Counted from the stretch's first letter, positions 1-7,318 are shown. The stretch: DNA of 11,440 nt from an uncultured Pseudomonadota bacterium (GCA_945483255.1 CALYRP010000015.1:1-11440), one strand, 5' to 3'. The notes: generated by a model from the sequence alone, not told the origin. A program made the numbers and translations.

Positions 1-1780
1 CAACAGGAATGTCCAAGAACATATTGCCGTATATAATTGTGTCTGGAATTGCGATTTCTAGTGATAATTTTTCATATTTTGCGCCGACTTTCAAAGATGC
101 TGTATATATATTTGAAAATTCAGATGTTATAGAATTTTCAGCAACCACAGGATTGTTTACCCCCATACGTGCATTTTGATAGAAATGTATGTTATGAAAA
201 TCAAAACTGTTCTTGTATCCAATAAAATTAGTTAAATTATTTGTTTTTACAGAAACCAATCCAGATGATTCTAATAAATAGTTTTGTTTAAACCCAAATT
301 CAAATTTATCAAACAAGGTTATCGCATCGTTTTCTGATTCTGTCAATTTTTCAAATCCGCGACCATATGGTATAACTTTTATATTGTCAGAAAGATTTGT
401 TATAAATGCGCGGTTAAAATCATCAACAAATGCGATTTGAATATTTGCTTTTTTCAATGCTGTTGCCGCAATTCCTGAAACATTTGATAAATTCAAAGGT
501 TGTATGGTGTCATTTGATAAAATAATACGCGGTGTTCCAACAGGGCGGGTTGCGCGTTCCATATCTAATAAACCCCACCCATAAACGGAATCAACACCAA
601 TTTCGCCTAAATCTTTGGCTGTAACGAACAATAATTGTGTTATTTGTTCGGCGTTCATATACGGAAAGGCTTCTTTGATTGTAGCAATTGCGCCTGATAC
701 AACAGGTGCAGCGAAACTGGTGCCGCTGTTATAATTTTGTGCGTCTGTATTCCATGCCGAACCTGGTGCGGCAATACAATAATTTTGTGTTATGCCACAA
801 TGGTTGCTGTACCATGCTATGTTTTGATTGTTATCAACTGCAACGACATTTACAAAATGCCCATTTAATTCAGGAAAAGCCAACGGCATGGCGGACAAAG
901 CACCGCTTTCTGTTTTTGATTCGTTGCCGGCTGCCCAAACAAATATGGCATCGTTATCAATTGCAGAATTTCTGATTTGTGTGATAAAATTTTCGCTGGT
1001 TATATTATACATATATTGTTGTGCAGCAGAATATGTTTTTATTGAATTTTTATCGTTATATACAGCGCGCGCGGCATTTATATCGTTTGTCGATTCTATT
1101 TGCCAAGAAGCGTTATAAATATCTTGTTTGCCCGATTGATATATTTGATTTGCGATATTATCGTATGAATTTAATGCCCCAGAAACCGTTCCAATATTGT
1201 TTTTTGTTACATTTGCATCTTTTGCGATGTTTGATGCAATTTCATAAACGCTGTGGCCATGATATCTGTTAAAATCATCGATTATGTTGATTTTTATATT
1301 TTTTCCGCTTAATCCGCGTGCGGTTGCTGCCGCGAAATTGATAATATCATATTGTTTTTGATTTCTTTGATAATCGGAAGAGTTTTTTATTTGATTTATA
1401 ATATTTGTATTAATTAATCCTGCATCAGAATCAATGTTTGCGGAATAAATTTTTTTATTTTGAATCAAATCATTTAATTCGTAATTTGTTGTGATGTTCG
1501 AAGAAAGTGCCAAACGCGGAAATGTGTTTTGATTTGATATAGTGGATGATTTTCCATGATCCCCGGATGATTGTGCCGCCAATGCAACACCAACACCGAC
1601 CAGTGCTGCACCGCCCAGTATGGCCAAAAAAGTATTACTGTTGTTTGTTTGATATTGTTGACATCTTTCGGGATGCGCGTTGCGATATATCGCATTTTGG
1701 CAATTTGGTGCGCCAAACGCACTAATGGTTGCAAAAGCAACTGCGAAAGATATGATAAAGATGTTCTTGAATGACTTCAT
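1..1780 (-). CDS. Subtilisin-family (S8) secreted serine protease, C-terminus beyond the window
   Basis: A minus-strand frame is open without a stop from the ATG at 1780 to the window edge, giving 593 complete codons and no visible 3' end. Residues 1-24 (basic MKSFK, then a hydrophobic stretch ending AFGA) look like a signal peptide. A Gly/Ala-rich hydrophobic segment follows at about residues 52-72. Subtilase motifs are in order: Asp168 or Asp169 in NIIDDFN, His174 in HGHSV, oxyanion-hole Asn286 in WAAGNES, and nucleophile Ser355 in NSGTSFAAP. Only 5-6 residues separate Asp from His, against about 32 in subtilisin. The protein is likely exported and cleaves peptides outside the cytoplasm. 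The polar, beta-looking region after residue 400 would fit an autotransporter passenger/barrel design, but no barrel is visible, so this is inference. The start is supported by a purine-rich GGTGGTGAGA just upstream. Confidence 0.88.
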   Translation of the reverse strand, partial: MKSFKNIFIISFAVAFATISAFGAPNCQNAIYRNAHPERCQQYQTNNSNTFLAILGGAALVGVGVALAAQSSGDHGKSSTISNQNTFPRLALSSNITTNYELNDLIQNKKIYSANIDSDAGLINTNIINQIKNSSDYQRNQKQYDIINFAAATARGLSGKNIKINIIDDFNRYHGHSVYEIASNIAKDANVTKNNIGTVSGALNSYDNIANQIYQSGKQDIYNASWQIESTNDINAARAVYNDKNSIKTYSAAQQYMYNITSENFITQIRNSAIDNDAIFVWAAGNESKTESGALSAMPLAFPELNGHFVNVVAVDNNQNIAWYSNHCGITQNYCIAAPGSAWNTDAQNYNSGTSFAAPVVSGAIATIKEAFPYMNAEQITQLLFVTAKDLGEIGVDSVYGWGLLDMERATRPVGTPRIILSNDTIQPLNLSNVSGIAATALKKANIQIAFVDDFNRAFITNLSDNIKVIPYGRGFEKLTESENDAITLFDKFEFGFKQNYLLESSGLVSVKTNNLTNFIGYKNSFDFHNIHFYQNARMGVNNPVVAENSITSEFSNIYTASLKVGAKYEKLSLEIAIPDTIIYGNMFLDIPV

Positions 1781-1797
1781 TCTCACCACCCACTATA

Positions 1798-1825
1798 AAT
1801 ATAGTTCAAAAAATGATTTTGTCAA
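1798..1825 (-). promoter_or_regulatory. Predicted promoter of the S8 protease gene
   Basis: On the minus strand a perfect -35 TTGACA (1825-1820) lies 16 bp from a -10 TATATT (1803-1798). The expected start is near 1791, giving a leader of about 10 nt containing a GGTGGTGAGA Shine-Dalgarno-like stretch. A second minus-strand TTGACA lies a few bases upstream (1836-1831). Confidence 0.6.
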
Positions 1826-1860
1826 TAAAATTGTCAAAATAGGCTTTTGTCTAAAATGTA

Positions 1861-1902
1861 TTGACAATTATTATTTTTTGTGCTAGTTGTGTTTGTGATA
1901 AT
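1861..1902 (+). promoter_or_regulatory. Candidate promoter elements for the DUF3419-like pair
   Basis: There is a perfect TTGACA at 1861-1866 but no good -10 at 16-18 bp. An extended -10 (TG at 1894-1895, then GATAAT at 1897-1902) lies 16 bp before the first ATG and may work without a matched -35. Which of these is used cannot be decided from sequence. The rest of 1781-1918 holds the divergent protease promoter and no gene. Confidence 0.35.
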
Positions 1903-1918
1903 TAACAGGGTTTTATAA

Positions 1919-2740
1919 ATGGATTTTGTACCAGATTATAAAGTTGCACAAAAACAAATACGCCAAAGCGGTATTCTAAATGCATATCCGTTTGGAACGT
2001 ATTCTAACGCATACATCGTCACCAACGAAGATTTGCGCAAATCTATGCGTTTTGTGCCGGAAAATTGCGAAAATGCGCTGGTTGTTGCGGCATCTGGTGA
2101 TCATCCTTTATTTTGTTCGCTGTCGGGTGCAAAACATGTTGACACTTTTGATATCAGTTATAATGCAAAATGTATAATGGACATCAAAGTTGCGGCATTA
2201 AATTCATTGAATTATTCTGAATATGGGGATTTTTTGGACGGTTTATATATGAGACGTTATAATTTACATCCCATAACTGACATTAATAAAATGGATGAAA
2301 TATTGTACAGATTACCAAAAATTGAATCTGATTATATTCATTTTTTGAAAGACGAAGGCTTGTTTGTATGTGGTCCACGCCCAAGCACAGCGGGTGTTTT
2401 ACCAACATTCATGGAATACGAGAAATTGCGTAAAACCATCACGCAACCATACAATTTTATACTTTCAAATATTGTTAATTTAAGCACTTCTTTGACAAAA
2501 TCTTATGATTTTATACACTTGTCTAATATTTTTGATTATCTTATAGAAAATGATTTCAAGAAACTGCTTTTATCAATAATGAAATTTGTAAATCCTGGGG
2601 GGCGGATAGTAATGGAAGCATTTGAAGACGATATTTGCTTTTATTTGGATTTTATTGGTCCAAAAATAGTTTCAATGTCTGATAATCGTTTTGTGATGAA
2701 AAAAATGCAACGTATACACGTTTTTGAACGTATCAAATAA
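1919..2740 (+). CDS. DUF3419/BtaA-like putative SAM-dependent transferase, copy 1
   Basis: This 273-residue protein has no signal peptide and no membrane segment. Residues 55-65 (VVAASGDHPLF) resemble the SAM-binding glycine loop, followed by an acidic strand end (VDTFDIS, 74-80) and helix KVAALNSLNY (90-99). Near the C-terminus are YDFIHLSNIFDYL (196-208) and NPGGRIV (225-231). This order matches the DUF3419 family, which includes BtaA, an enzyme that moves the 3-amino-3-carboxypropyl group of SAM to diacylglycerol in betaine-lipid synthesis. The protein is much shorter than typical BtaA (about 400 residues) and no btaB-like partner is visible, so substrate and reaction are unknown. An ACAGGG Shine-Dalgarno-like site lies before the ATG. 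A close paralogue follows after 23 nt, probably in the same transcript. Confidence 0.72.
   Translation: MDFVPDYKVAQKQIRQSGILNAYPFGTYSNAYIVTNEDLRKSMRFVPENCENALVVAASGDHPLFCSLSGAKHVDTFDISYNAKCIMDIKVAALNSLNYSEYGDFLDGLYMRRYNLHPITDINKMDEILYRLPKIESDYIHFLKDEGLFVCGPRPSTAGVLPTFMEYEKLRKTITQPYNFILSNIVNLSTSLTKSYDFIHLSNIFDYLIENDFKKLLLSIMKFVNPGGRIVMEAFEDDICFYLDFIGPKIVSMSDNRFVMKKMQRIHVFERIK
2061..2134 (+). repeat. Block identical to 2888-2961 in the downstream paralogue
   Basis: These 74 bp are identical, including all synonymous positions, to 2888-2961 (offset 827 bp). Similarity continues to about 2214 with only about eight mismatches, while sequence on either side is clearly more diverged. The block encodes the predicted SAM-binding loop. 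Confidence 0.9.
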
Positions 2741-2763
2741 TTGACAAGAACAGGGTGAAAATA

Positions 2764-3588
2764 ATGGATTTTATACCAGATTATGATATTGCAAGAAAAG
2801 ATGTGTATCGTACGGTTTTTTGCACGTATTCCAGTGCATATATTGTTACCAATGAATATTTGCCGGCAGCGATGAATTGTATGCCAAAAAATTGCGAAAA
2901 TGCGCTGGTTGTTGCGGCATCTGGTGATCATCCTTTATTTTGTTCGCTGTCGGGTGCAAAAAATGTTGATACTTTCGATATCAGTTATAATGCAAAATGC
3001 ATGATGGACATGAAAGTCGCGGCATTAAATTCATTAAATTACTTGGAATATACGCGTTTTTTGACTGATTTGTATAATGCTTCATTACGTATAACAAATG
3101 TTAAACATCTTGATACGGTTTTAAGTAATTTAAATAAAACGGAACGCGATTATATCTATGCGCTTAAAGATTACCCGATTTTTGCGCGCAAATCAGCGCC
3201 ATTATATAGCATGTCGTTGTTAAAAGAATCAGAATATTATAAATTGCGCGAACATATAACAAAGCCGTATAATTTTATCATGTCAGACATATGTAAACTT
3301 GGTAAAAAATTAACAAAATCTTATGATTTTATGCATTTGTCGAATGTTTTTGATTATGTGCGCGGTGCTGATTATGAAAATGTAATTTTGTCGTTAATGG
3401 AACATGTAAAACCAGGTGGCAGAATTGTAACGCAATTCTTTGTCGAAGGAAATGACCAAATTTTTGGGTTTTATATGGCAGAACTGGTAAAAAAGTATAA
3501 AAACTGGGACTTTGATAAAAAAGTTATAAACTTCAACGAATACGCATATTTTAAAAACGGTATTTGTGTTTTAGAACGTTCCAGATAA
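2764..3588 (+). CDS. DUF3419/BtaA-like putative SAM-dependent transferase, copy 2
   Basis: This is a 274-residue paralogue of the gene just upstream. It has the same landmarks: MDFIPDY at the start, VVAASGDHPLF at 49-59, the VDTFDISYNAKC stretch, YDFMHLSNVFDY and KPGGRIV near the end. The ATG at 2764 is preferred over an in-frame GTG at 2755 because it aligns with the start of copy 1 (MDFVPDY) and sits at the same distance from a matching ACAGGG ribosome-binding site. The middle part (about residues 95-170) differs strongly from copy 1, suggesting different substrates or relaxed constraint there. A role in lipid or small-molecule modification is inferred only from family resemblance. No terminator lies directly after the stop; the nearest hairpin with a T-run is in the rpsB leader. 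Confidence 0.72.
   Translation: MDFIPDYDIARKDVYRTVFCTYSSAYIVTNEYLPAAMNCMPKNCENALVVAASGDHPLFCSLSGAKNVDTFDISYNAKCMMDMKVAALNSLNYLEYTRFLTDLYNASLRITNVKHLDTVLSNLNKTERDYIYALKDYPIFARKSAPLYSMSLLKESEYYKLREHITKPYNFIMSDICKLGKKLTKSYDFMHLSNVFDYVRGADYENVILSLMEHVKPGGRIVTQFFVEGNDQIFGFYMAELVKKYKNWDFDKKVINFNEYAYFKNGICVLERSR
2888..2961 (+). repeat. Second copy of the 74-bp identical block
   Basis: This is identical to 2061-2134. In both genes it encodes the region from NCENALVVAASG to LSGAK. Confidence 0.9.
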
Positions 3589-3603
3589 TTTTTTATAAAA
3601 AAC

Positions 3604-3675
3604 TTGATTTTTCTGGAAAAATTGTTTAATATGCGCTTACGCGCTTGCGCGAATAACACAGGTGACGGGTATAAT
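3604..3675 (+). promoter_or_regulatory. Predicted promoter region of rpsB-tsf
   Basis: A first promoter has TTGATT (3604-3609), a 17-bp spacer and TAATAT (3627-3632). A second possible one has a perfect TATAAT at 3670-3675 with a poor -35 (TTGCGC, 3645-3650, 19-bp spacer). The first would give a leader of about 108 nt, the second about 65 nt. A small GC hairpin (CGCG-CTTG-CGCG, 3640-3651) lies at the start of the longer leader. Confidence 0.5.
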
Positions 3676-3681
3676 TTCTGT

Positions 3682-3702
3682 CCAAATTCGTTTGGTTTTT
3701 TT
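3682..3702 (+). terminator. Terminator-like hairpin in the rpsB leader (possible attenuator)
   Basis: CCAAA (3682-3686) pairs with TTTGG (3691-3695) around a TTCG loop, followed by seven T. The stem is short. The flanking GGGT (3667-3670) and ACCC (3705-3708) could pair instead, enclosing this hairpin. It lies downstream of both rpsB promoter candidates, so it would act as an attenuator, or as a weak terminator for the upstream gene pair. Confidence 0.4.
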
Positions 3703-3746
3703 ACACCCATCTCCGAGGATAACAACAGAAAACAAAGGATAAAATC

Positions 3747-4601
3747 ATGGCATTGCCAACATTTACTATGAAACAATTAATGGAAGCAGGCGTTCATTTT
3801 GGACACCATACACGTCGTTGGAATCCATTAATGACACCATATGTTTATGGCGTAAAAGATAAAATTCATATTATCAATTTGAATAAAACAGCACCACTGT
3901 TGCATCGTTCTTTGGTTGCATTGGAAGCAATCGCAGCGGCTGGTGGTAAAATCTTGTTTGTTGCCACAAAACACCAAGCAAAAGACATTGTTAAAGACGC
4001 GGCAGAACGTTGCGGTCAATACTATGTTAACAATCGCTGGTTGGGTGGTATGTTAACAAACTGGACAACTGTTTCACAAAGCATTCGTCGTTTGAAAAAG
4101 ATGGAAAATGATATTGCTAATGCTGACAAATTGGGATTAACCAAGAAAGAAGTCGGTGTTATGACAAAAGAAGTCGCAAAATTACGTGATATTTTCGGCG
4201 GTATTTTGGAAATGCACGGCATTCCACAGGCGATGATTGTTATTGACGTTCCACGTGAATTGAATGCTGTTCACGAAGCAAGAAATTTAGACATCCCAAC
4301 AATTGCTATCTGTGATACAAATGCTAACCCAGAATTAGTTGATTACCCAGTCCCAGGTAATGATGATGCATCTCGCGCAACACAATTGTATTGTGATTTG
4401 TTCGTTGACGCTATTTTGTCTGGTATCGAAAAAAGATTGGGTGGGGCTGCTGGTAAAAAAGAAGCATCTGATAATGCAATGGCTGCCGCGGAAGAATACG
4501 AACACGATGTAAAAGTTAAAGAAGCGAAACAAAAATCAAAAACTTCTGAAGCACGCGAAGTTCGTCGCAGTAAATTGGCAGACAAAGCAGAAGCAAAATA
4601 A
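3747..4601 (+). CDS. rpsB: 30S ribosomal protein S2
   Basis: This 284-residue protein is S2, which binds late to the head of the small ribosomal subunit and helps recruit S1. Diagnostic stretches are GVHFGHHTRRWNPLM (15-29), the FVATK segment near 71-75, NNRWLGGMLTNW (95-106) and PRELNAVHEARNLDIPTIA with CDTN in the C-terminal half. The tail is extended and rich in Lys, Ala and Glu, which makes it longer than the E. coli protein (about 240). AAAGGA lies 7 nt before the ATG. tsf follows 25 nt downstream, the classic rpsB-tsf pair; a structured leader suggests control of both. Arginine codons are mostly CGT/CGC. Confidence 0.98.
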   Translation: MALPTFTMKQLMEAGVHFGHHTRRWNPLMTPYVYGVKDKIHIINLNKTAPLLHRSLVALEAIAAAGGKILFVATKHQAKDIVKDAAERCGQYYVNNRWLGGMLTNWTTVSQSIRRLKKMENDIANADKLGLTKKEVGVMTKEVAKLRDIFGGILEMHGIPQAMIVIDVPRELNAVHEARNLDIPTIAICDTNANPELVDYPVPGNDDASRATQLYCDLFVDAILSGIEKRLGGAAGKKEASDNAMAAAEEYEHDVKVKEAKQKSKTSEAREVRRSKLADKAEAK

Positions 4602-4626
4602 TAATATATAAAGAAAGGAATAACAA

Positions 4627-5496
4627 ATGGCAGAAGTAACAGCAAAATTGATTCAAGAACTGCGTGAAAAAACTTCCGCAGGTATGATGGATTGCAAAAA
4701 AGCATTGATTGAAAACAATGGCGATATCGAAGCCGCTGCCGATTGGTTGCGTCAAAAAGGTATCGTAAAGGCTGCTTCAAAAGCTGGCCGTGTTGCTGCA
4801 TCTGGTTTGGTAACCGTTGTTAAATGCGACAAAATGGGTTGCGTTGTTGAATTGAACGCAGAAACAGATTTTGTTGCTAAAAACGATAAATTCCAAACAT
4901 TGGTTGCAAATGTTGCACAAAAAGCCGCTGAATTACAAGGCGATTTCGAAGCAACAATGAATGCTGTGAAAGACGATATTGCTGCAACTATTTCCACAAT
5001 TGGTGAAAATATGAGCTTGCGCCGTATTGCCAAAGTTAATGGTGACCATATCTTTACTTATGTTCACAATGCTTTGGTTCCAGGTATGGGACAAATTGGT
5101 GTTGTTGTCGCTATTGATGGTGATGACGCACGCATTGATGAAATCGGTAATAAAATTGCAATGCACATTGCTGCTAATAAACCAGAATTTATGACAATTG
5201 CAGATGTTGATCCAAATGCAGTTGCACGTGAAAAGAAAGTTTTCATTGAATCTGGCGCAACAGCCGGTAAACCTGAAAACATCGTTGAAAAAATGGTCGA
5301 AGGCCGCATCAACAAATGGTATGCTGAATCTGTATTGGAAGAACAACCTTTCGTTATGGATCCATCCAAAACAGTTAAATCAGTAATTGCAGAACATGGT
5401 GGTAAATTGGCCGGTTATGCATACTTTGTTTTGGGCGAAGGCATCCAAAAACGCGAAGACAATTTGGCCGACGAAGTTGCAAAAATGTTAGGCTAA
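4627..5496 (+). CDS. tsf: Elongation factor Ts
   Basis: This 289-residue protein is EF-Ts, the guanine-nucleotide exchange factor that recycles EF-Tu-GDP during translation elongation. The N-terminal UBA-like region contains LREKTSAGMMDCKKAL (12-27), and the TDFVAKN signature that contacts EF-Tu is at 80-86. Length fits the bacterial family. An AAAGAAAGGA ribosome-binding site precedes the ATG. All nine arginines use CGT or CGC, as expected for a highly expressed gene. A strong terminator follows the stop at once, so pyrH and frr, often found next in proteobacteria, are not in this unit. Confidence 0.98.
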   Translation: MAEVTAKLIQELREKTSAGMMDCKKALIENNGDIEAAADWLRQKGIVKAASKAGRVAASGLVTVVKCDKMGCVVELNAETDFVAKNDKFQTLVANVAQKAAELQGDFEATMNAVKDDIAATISTIGENMSLRRIAKVNGDHIFTYVHNALVPGMGQIGVVVAIDGDDARIDEIGNKIAMHIAANKPEFMTIADVDPNAVAREKKVFIESGATAGKPENIVEKMVEGRINKWYAESVLEEQPFVMDPSKTVKSVIAEHGGKLAGYAYFVLGEGIQKREDNLADEVAKMLG

Positions 5497-5511
5497 AATC
5501 AAAGCCTGGGA

Positions 5512-5545
5512 AAAAAACCGCGCTTTGAAAAAAGCGCGGTTTTTT
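5512..5545 (+). terminator. Rho-independent terminator of rpsB-tsf
   Basis: CCGCGCTTT (5518-5526) pairs perfectly with AAAGCGCGG (5531-5539) around a GAAA tetraloop. It is flanked by six A on the left and six T on the right, so it could also work on the opposite strand. Confidence 0.95.
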
Positions 5546-5571
5546 GACCCTAATAAAAAAAAGGATAAAAT

Positions 5572-5718
5572 ATGAAAGTAAGAATAATCGGAAGAACAAC
5601 TTTCTTGCCAATTAGATCTAGATATACTGTGGAAGCTACAGGTGTCAAACAAACTTATTTTGATGTCATTGGCAGACGTAGTGCCACAATGAATATCACA
5701 AGACAATTAGTAAGATAA
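5572..5718 (+). CDS. Small basic protein of unknown function (48 aa)
   Basis: I do not recognise this protein. It begins MKVRIIGRTTF and ends MNITRQLVR, and has eight Arg and few acidic residues, so it is strongly basic, with alternating beta-like stretches and no signal peptide. AAAAGGAT lies 7 nt before the ATG, the same type of site as in rpsB, which supports translation. It sits 26 bp after the tsf terminator and ends one base before the next ATG, so the two are probably co-translated. Seven of eight arginines use AGA, against none of nine in tsf, which hints at a foreign, perhaps phage, origin. No convincing separate promoter is seen; read-through from tsf is possible. Confidence 0.6.
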   Translation: MKVRIIGRTTFLPIRSRYTVEATGVKQTYFDVIGRRSATMNITRQLVR

Positions 5719-5719
5719 T

Positions 5720-5920
5720 ATGGCAAACAATATGTCAAAAGAAACAAATATATCTATTTCTGATATTCAACACATAGAAACACCAGATGTTTCTGTGTGG
5801 TATGCCACAGTTCATATTGGTGGCAGAAAACACAGACAAGTGGCTGTTAAAGCATCAAAAAAATTCAAACAAAGTCTGGAGGCTAAAATAGCAGCTTATT
5901 GTAAAAACAGACAAAAATAA
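5720..5920 (+). CDS. Small basic protein of unknown function (66 aa), coupled to the previous gene
   Basis: I do not recognise this protein. The middle (VWYATVHIGGRKHRQVAVKA) looks like two beta strands with a basic turn, and the C-terminus is a Lys-rich predicted helix ending KNRQK. A nucleic-acid-binding role would fit the charge but is only a guess. The start lies one base after the preceding TAA with a weak ribosome-binding site, which fits translational coupling; an in-frame ATG at 5732 is the alternative. All three arginines use AGA, as in its partner. The pair could be a toxin-antitoxin or phage-derived module, but nothing in the sequence proves it. tyrS follows with its own promoter. 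Confidence 0.55.
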   Translation: MANNMSKETNISISDIQHIETPDVSVWYATVHIGGRKHRQVAVKASKKFKQSLEAKIAAYCKNRQK

Positions 5921-5940
5921 TACTAAATAAATAAATATTG

Positions 5941-5949
5941 TGTTATAAT
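5941..5949 (+). promoter_or_regulatory. Extended -10 promoter of tyrS
   Basis: TGTTATAAT is a perfect extended -10 element. No good -35 is present at the expected distance. Transcription would start near 5956, about 20 nt before the tyrS ATG. Confidence 0.6.
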
Positions 5950-5976
5950 ACCTTTGATAAAACAAGGGATATTGAT

Positions 5977-7191
5977 ATGTCGAATACATTATTTGAAGAA
6001 TTACAACAACGTGGTTTTATTAATCAAAGTTCTAATATGGACGCGGTCCGTAATTTGCTGGATAATGGGAAAATAGTCGCTTATTTGGGCTCTGATCCAA
6101 CCGCAGATTCATTACATGTTGGGCATTTGGTGCCTGTTATGATGATGCGTTGGTTGCAAAAATATGGGCATAAACCAATCGCTTTGGTTGGTGGGGCCAC
6201 GGGGCGTATTGGTGATCCATCTGGTCGTGATACAGGCCGCCCGATGATGAGCGAAGAAACGCTGGCAAAAAACATTGCGGGTTTAAAAAAATCTTTTTCT
6301 AAATTTTTAAATTTTGAAGATAAAGATAATGGTGCCTTAATGGTTGATAACTATGATTGGATGAAAGGCTATTCTCATTTGGATTTCTTGGCACAATATG
6401 GATTGGATTTTACAATTCCACGTATGTTATCAATGGAAAGTGTTAAAAAGCGTCTTGAAAACGGCATGACATTCCTTGAATTTAATTATATGACATTCCA
6501 GGCGGTCGATTTCTTGACACTTTACAAAGAACATAATTGTGTTCTGCAACTTTGCGGTGCAGACCAATGGGGTAACGCGGTAATGGGTGTTGAATTGGTT
6601 CGTAAAAAATGTGGAAGCGAAGTTTATGTTTTGTCCACCGCATTAATTACAGATTCTAATGGTAATAAAATTGGCAAATCAGCAGGTAATGCGATTTGGG
6701 TTAATGAAGATAAAACATCCCCGTATGAATATTATCAATATTTCCGCAATACACCGGATGATTTGGTTGAAAAGTTTCTGAAAATATTTACTGAAATCCC
6801 GTTAAGTGAAATTAACGAATTAATCAAGGCTCAGGGTGCAGAATTAAACGCGGTAAAAAAACGTTTGGCATTTGCGGCAACTGAAATCGCACACGGAACA
6901 GTGGCTGCGAAACAAGCAGAAGATGCGGCAAACGCATTGTTCGGCGGTGGTAATTCTGAAAACGCACCAAGTTTTGATTTGGAAATGAATGCACCAATGC
7001 CAATTTTAGATTTCTTGGTCGCGGTTAAATTATTTGATTCTAAATCCGAAGCGCGCCGTATGATAGAACAGGGCGGTATCCAAATTGATGGCGCAAAGAT
7101 TACAGACAAAGAATACATTGTCGAACCACGCGAATCAATTATGGTTCAACGTGGCAAGAAAGTTTTCTTGAAAGTAAATGTAAAAAGATAA
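5977..7191 (+). CDS. tyrS: Tyrosyl-tRNA synthetase
   Basis: This 404-residue class I synthetase charges tRNA-Tyr with tyrosine in the cytoplasm. The HIGH motif appears as HVGH (47-50) and KMSKS as KIGKS (231-235). Tyrosine-pocket residues are visible in YMTFQAVD (171-178), and CGADQWGN (193-200) is the usual GADQWGN signature. Residues about 341-400 form the C-terminal S4 RNA-binding domain (ILDFLVAVKLFDSKSEARRM). The ATG at 5977 is chosen because AAGGGAT precedes it and the protein then begins like other TyrRS. An upstream in-frame ATG at 5938 overlaps the predicted promoter and would add 13 unlike residues. The protein is complete, with no missing motif. A tRNA-Arg gene follows with its own promoter. 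Confidence 0.97.
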   Translation: MSNTLFEELQQRGFINQSSNMDAVRNLLDNGKIVAYLGSDPTADSLHVGHLVPVMMMRWLQKYGHKPIALVGGATGRIGDPSGRDTGRPMMSEETLAKNIAGLKKSFSKFLNFEDKDNGALMVDNYDWMKGYSHLDFLAQYGLDFTIPRMLSMESVKKRLENGMTFLEFNYMTFQAVDFLTLYKEHNCVLQLCGADQWGNAVMGVELVRKKCGSEVYVLSTALITDSNGNKIGKSAGNAIWVNEDKTSPYEYYQYFRNTPDDLVEKFLKIFTEIPLSEINELIKAQGAELNAVKKRLAFAATEIAHGTVAAKQAEDAANALFGGGNSENAPSFDLEMNAPMPILDFLVAVKLFDSKSEARRMIEQGGIQIDGAKITDKEYIVEPRESIMVQRGKKVFLKVNVKR

Positions 7192-7196
7192 AATAT

Positions 7197-7225
7197 TTGC
7201 AATTGGGACAATTTTAATATAAAAT
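7197..7225 (+). promoter_or_regulatory. Predicted promoter of tRNA-Arg
   Basis: TTGCAA (7197-7202), a 17-bp spacer and TAAAAT (7220-7225) place the start near 7232, just before the mature tRNA 5' end. Confidence 0.6.
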
Positions 7226-7235
7226 CCCATTTGTT

Positions 7236-7312
7236 GCGCCCATGGCTCAATTGGATAGAGCAACAGATTTCTAATCTGTGGGTTGCAGGTTCGAGTCCTG
7301 CTGGGCGCGCCA
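7236..7312 (+). tRNA. tRNA-Arg (anticodon UCU)
   Basis: The 77-nt cloverleaf is complete. GCGCCCA pairs perfectly with TGGGCGC in the acceptor stem, followed by discriminator G and an encoded CCA. The anticodon stem ACAGA/TCTGT encloses the loop TTTCTAA with anticodon TCT at 7270-7272. The T arm is GCAGG-TTCGAGT-CCTGC. It reads AGA (and AGG) codons. Its last 17 nt are duplicated at 7465-7481, suggesting this gene served as an integration site. Confidence 0.97.
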
Positions 7313-7318
7313 GAAATT

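Noticed and set aside
688..1272. Plus-strand open frames of 80-100 codons inside the protease region
   Set aside because: They lie opposite the long minus-strand S8 protease, whose motifs are unmistakable, and their translations are Cys/His/aromatic-rich with no family features.
2755..2763. GTG start for the second DUF3419-like gene
   Set aside because: The ATG at 2764 aligns with the first paralogue's start and has the same ribosome-binding-site spacing.
4343..5369. Minus-strand frames up to 152 codons across rpsB and tsf
   Set aside because: They are antisense shadows of two certain genes and arise from the codon bias of those genes.
5544..5571. Promoter TTGACC-16-TAAAAT overlapping the tsf terminator
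   Set aside because: Transcription would start inside the 48-aa gene, too late for its start codon; such matches are easily found by chance in AT-rich DNA.
5938..5976. Upstream ATG as the tyrS start
   Set aside because: It overlaps the perfect extended -10 and would add residues unlike TyrRS; ATG at 5977 has AAGGGAT before it.
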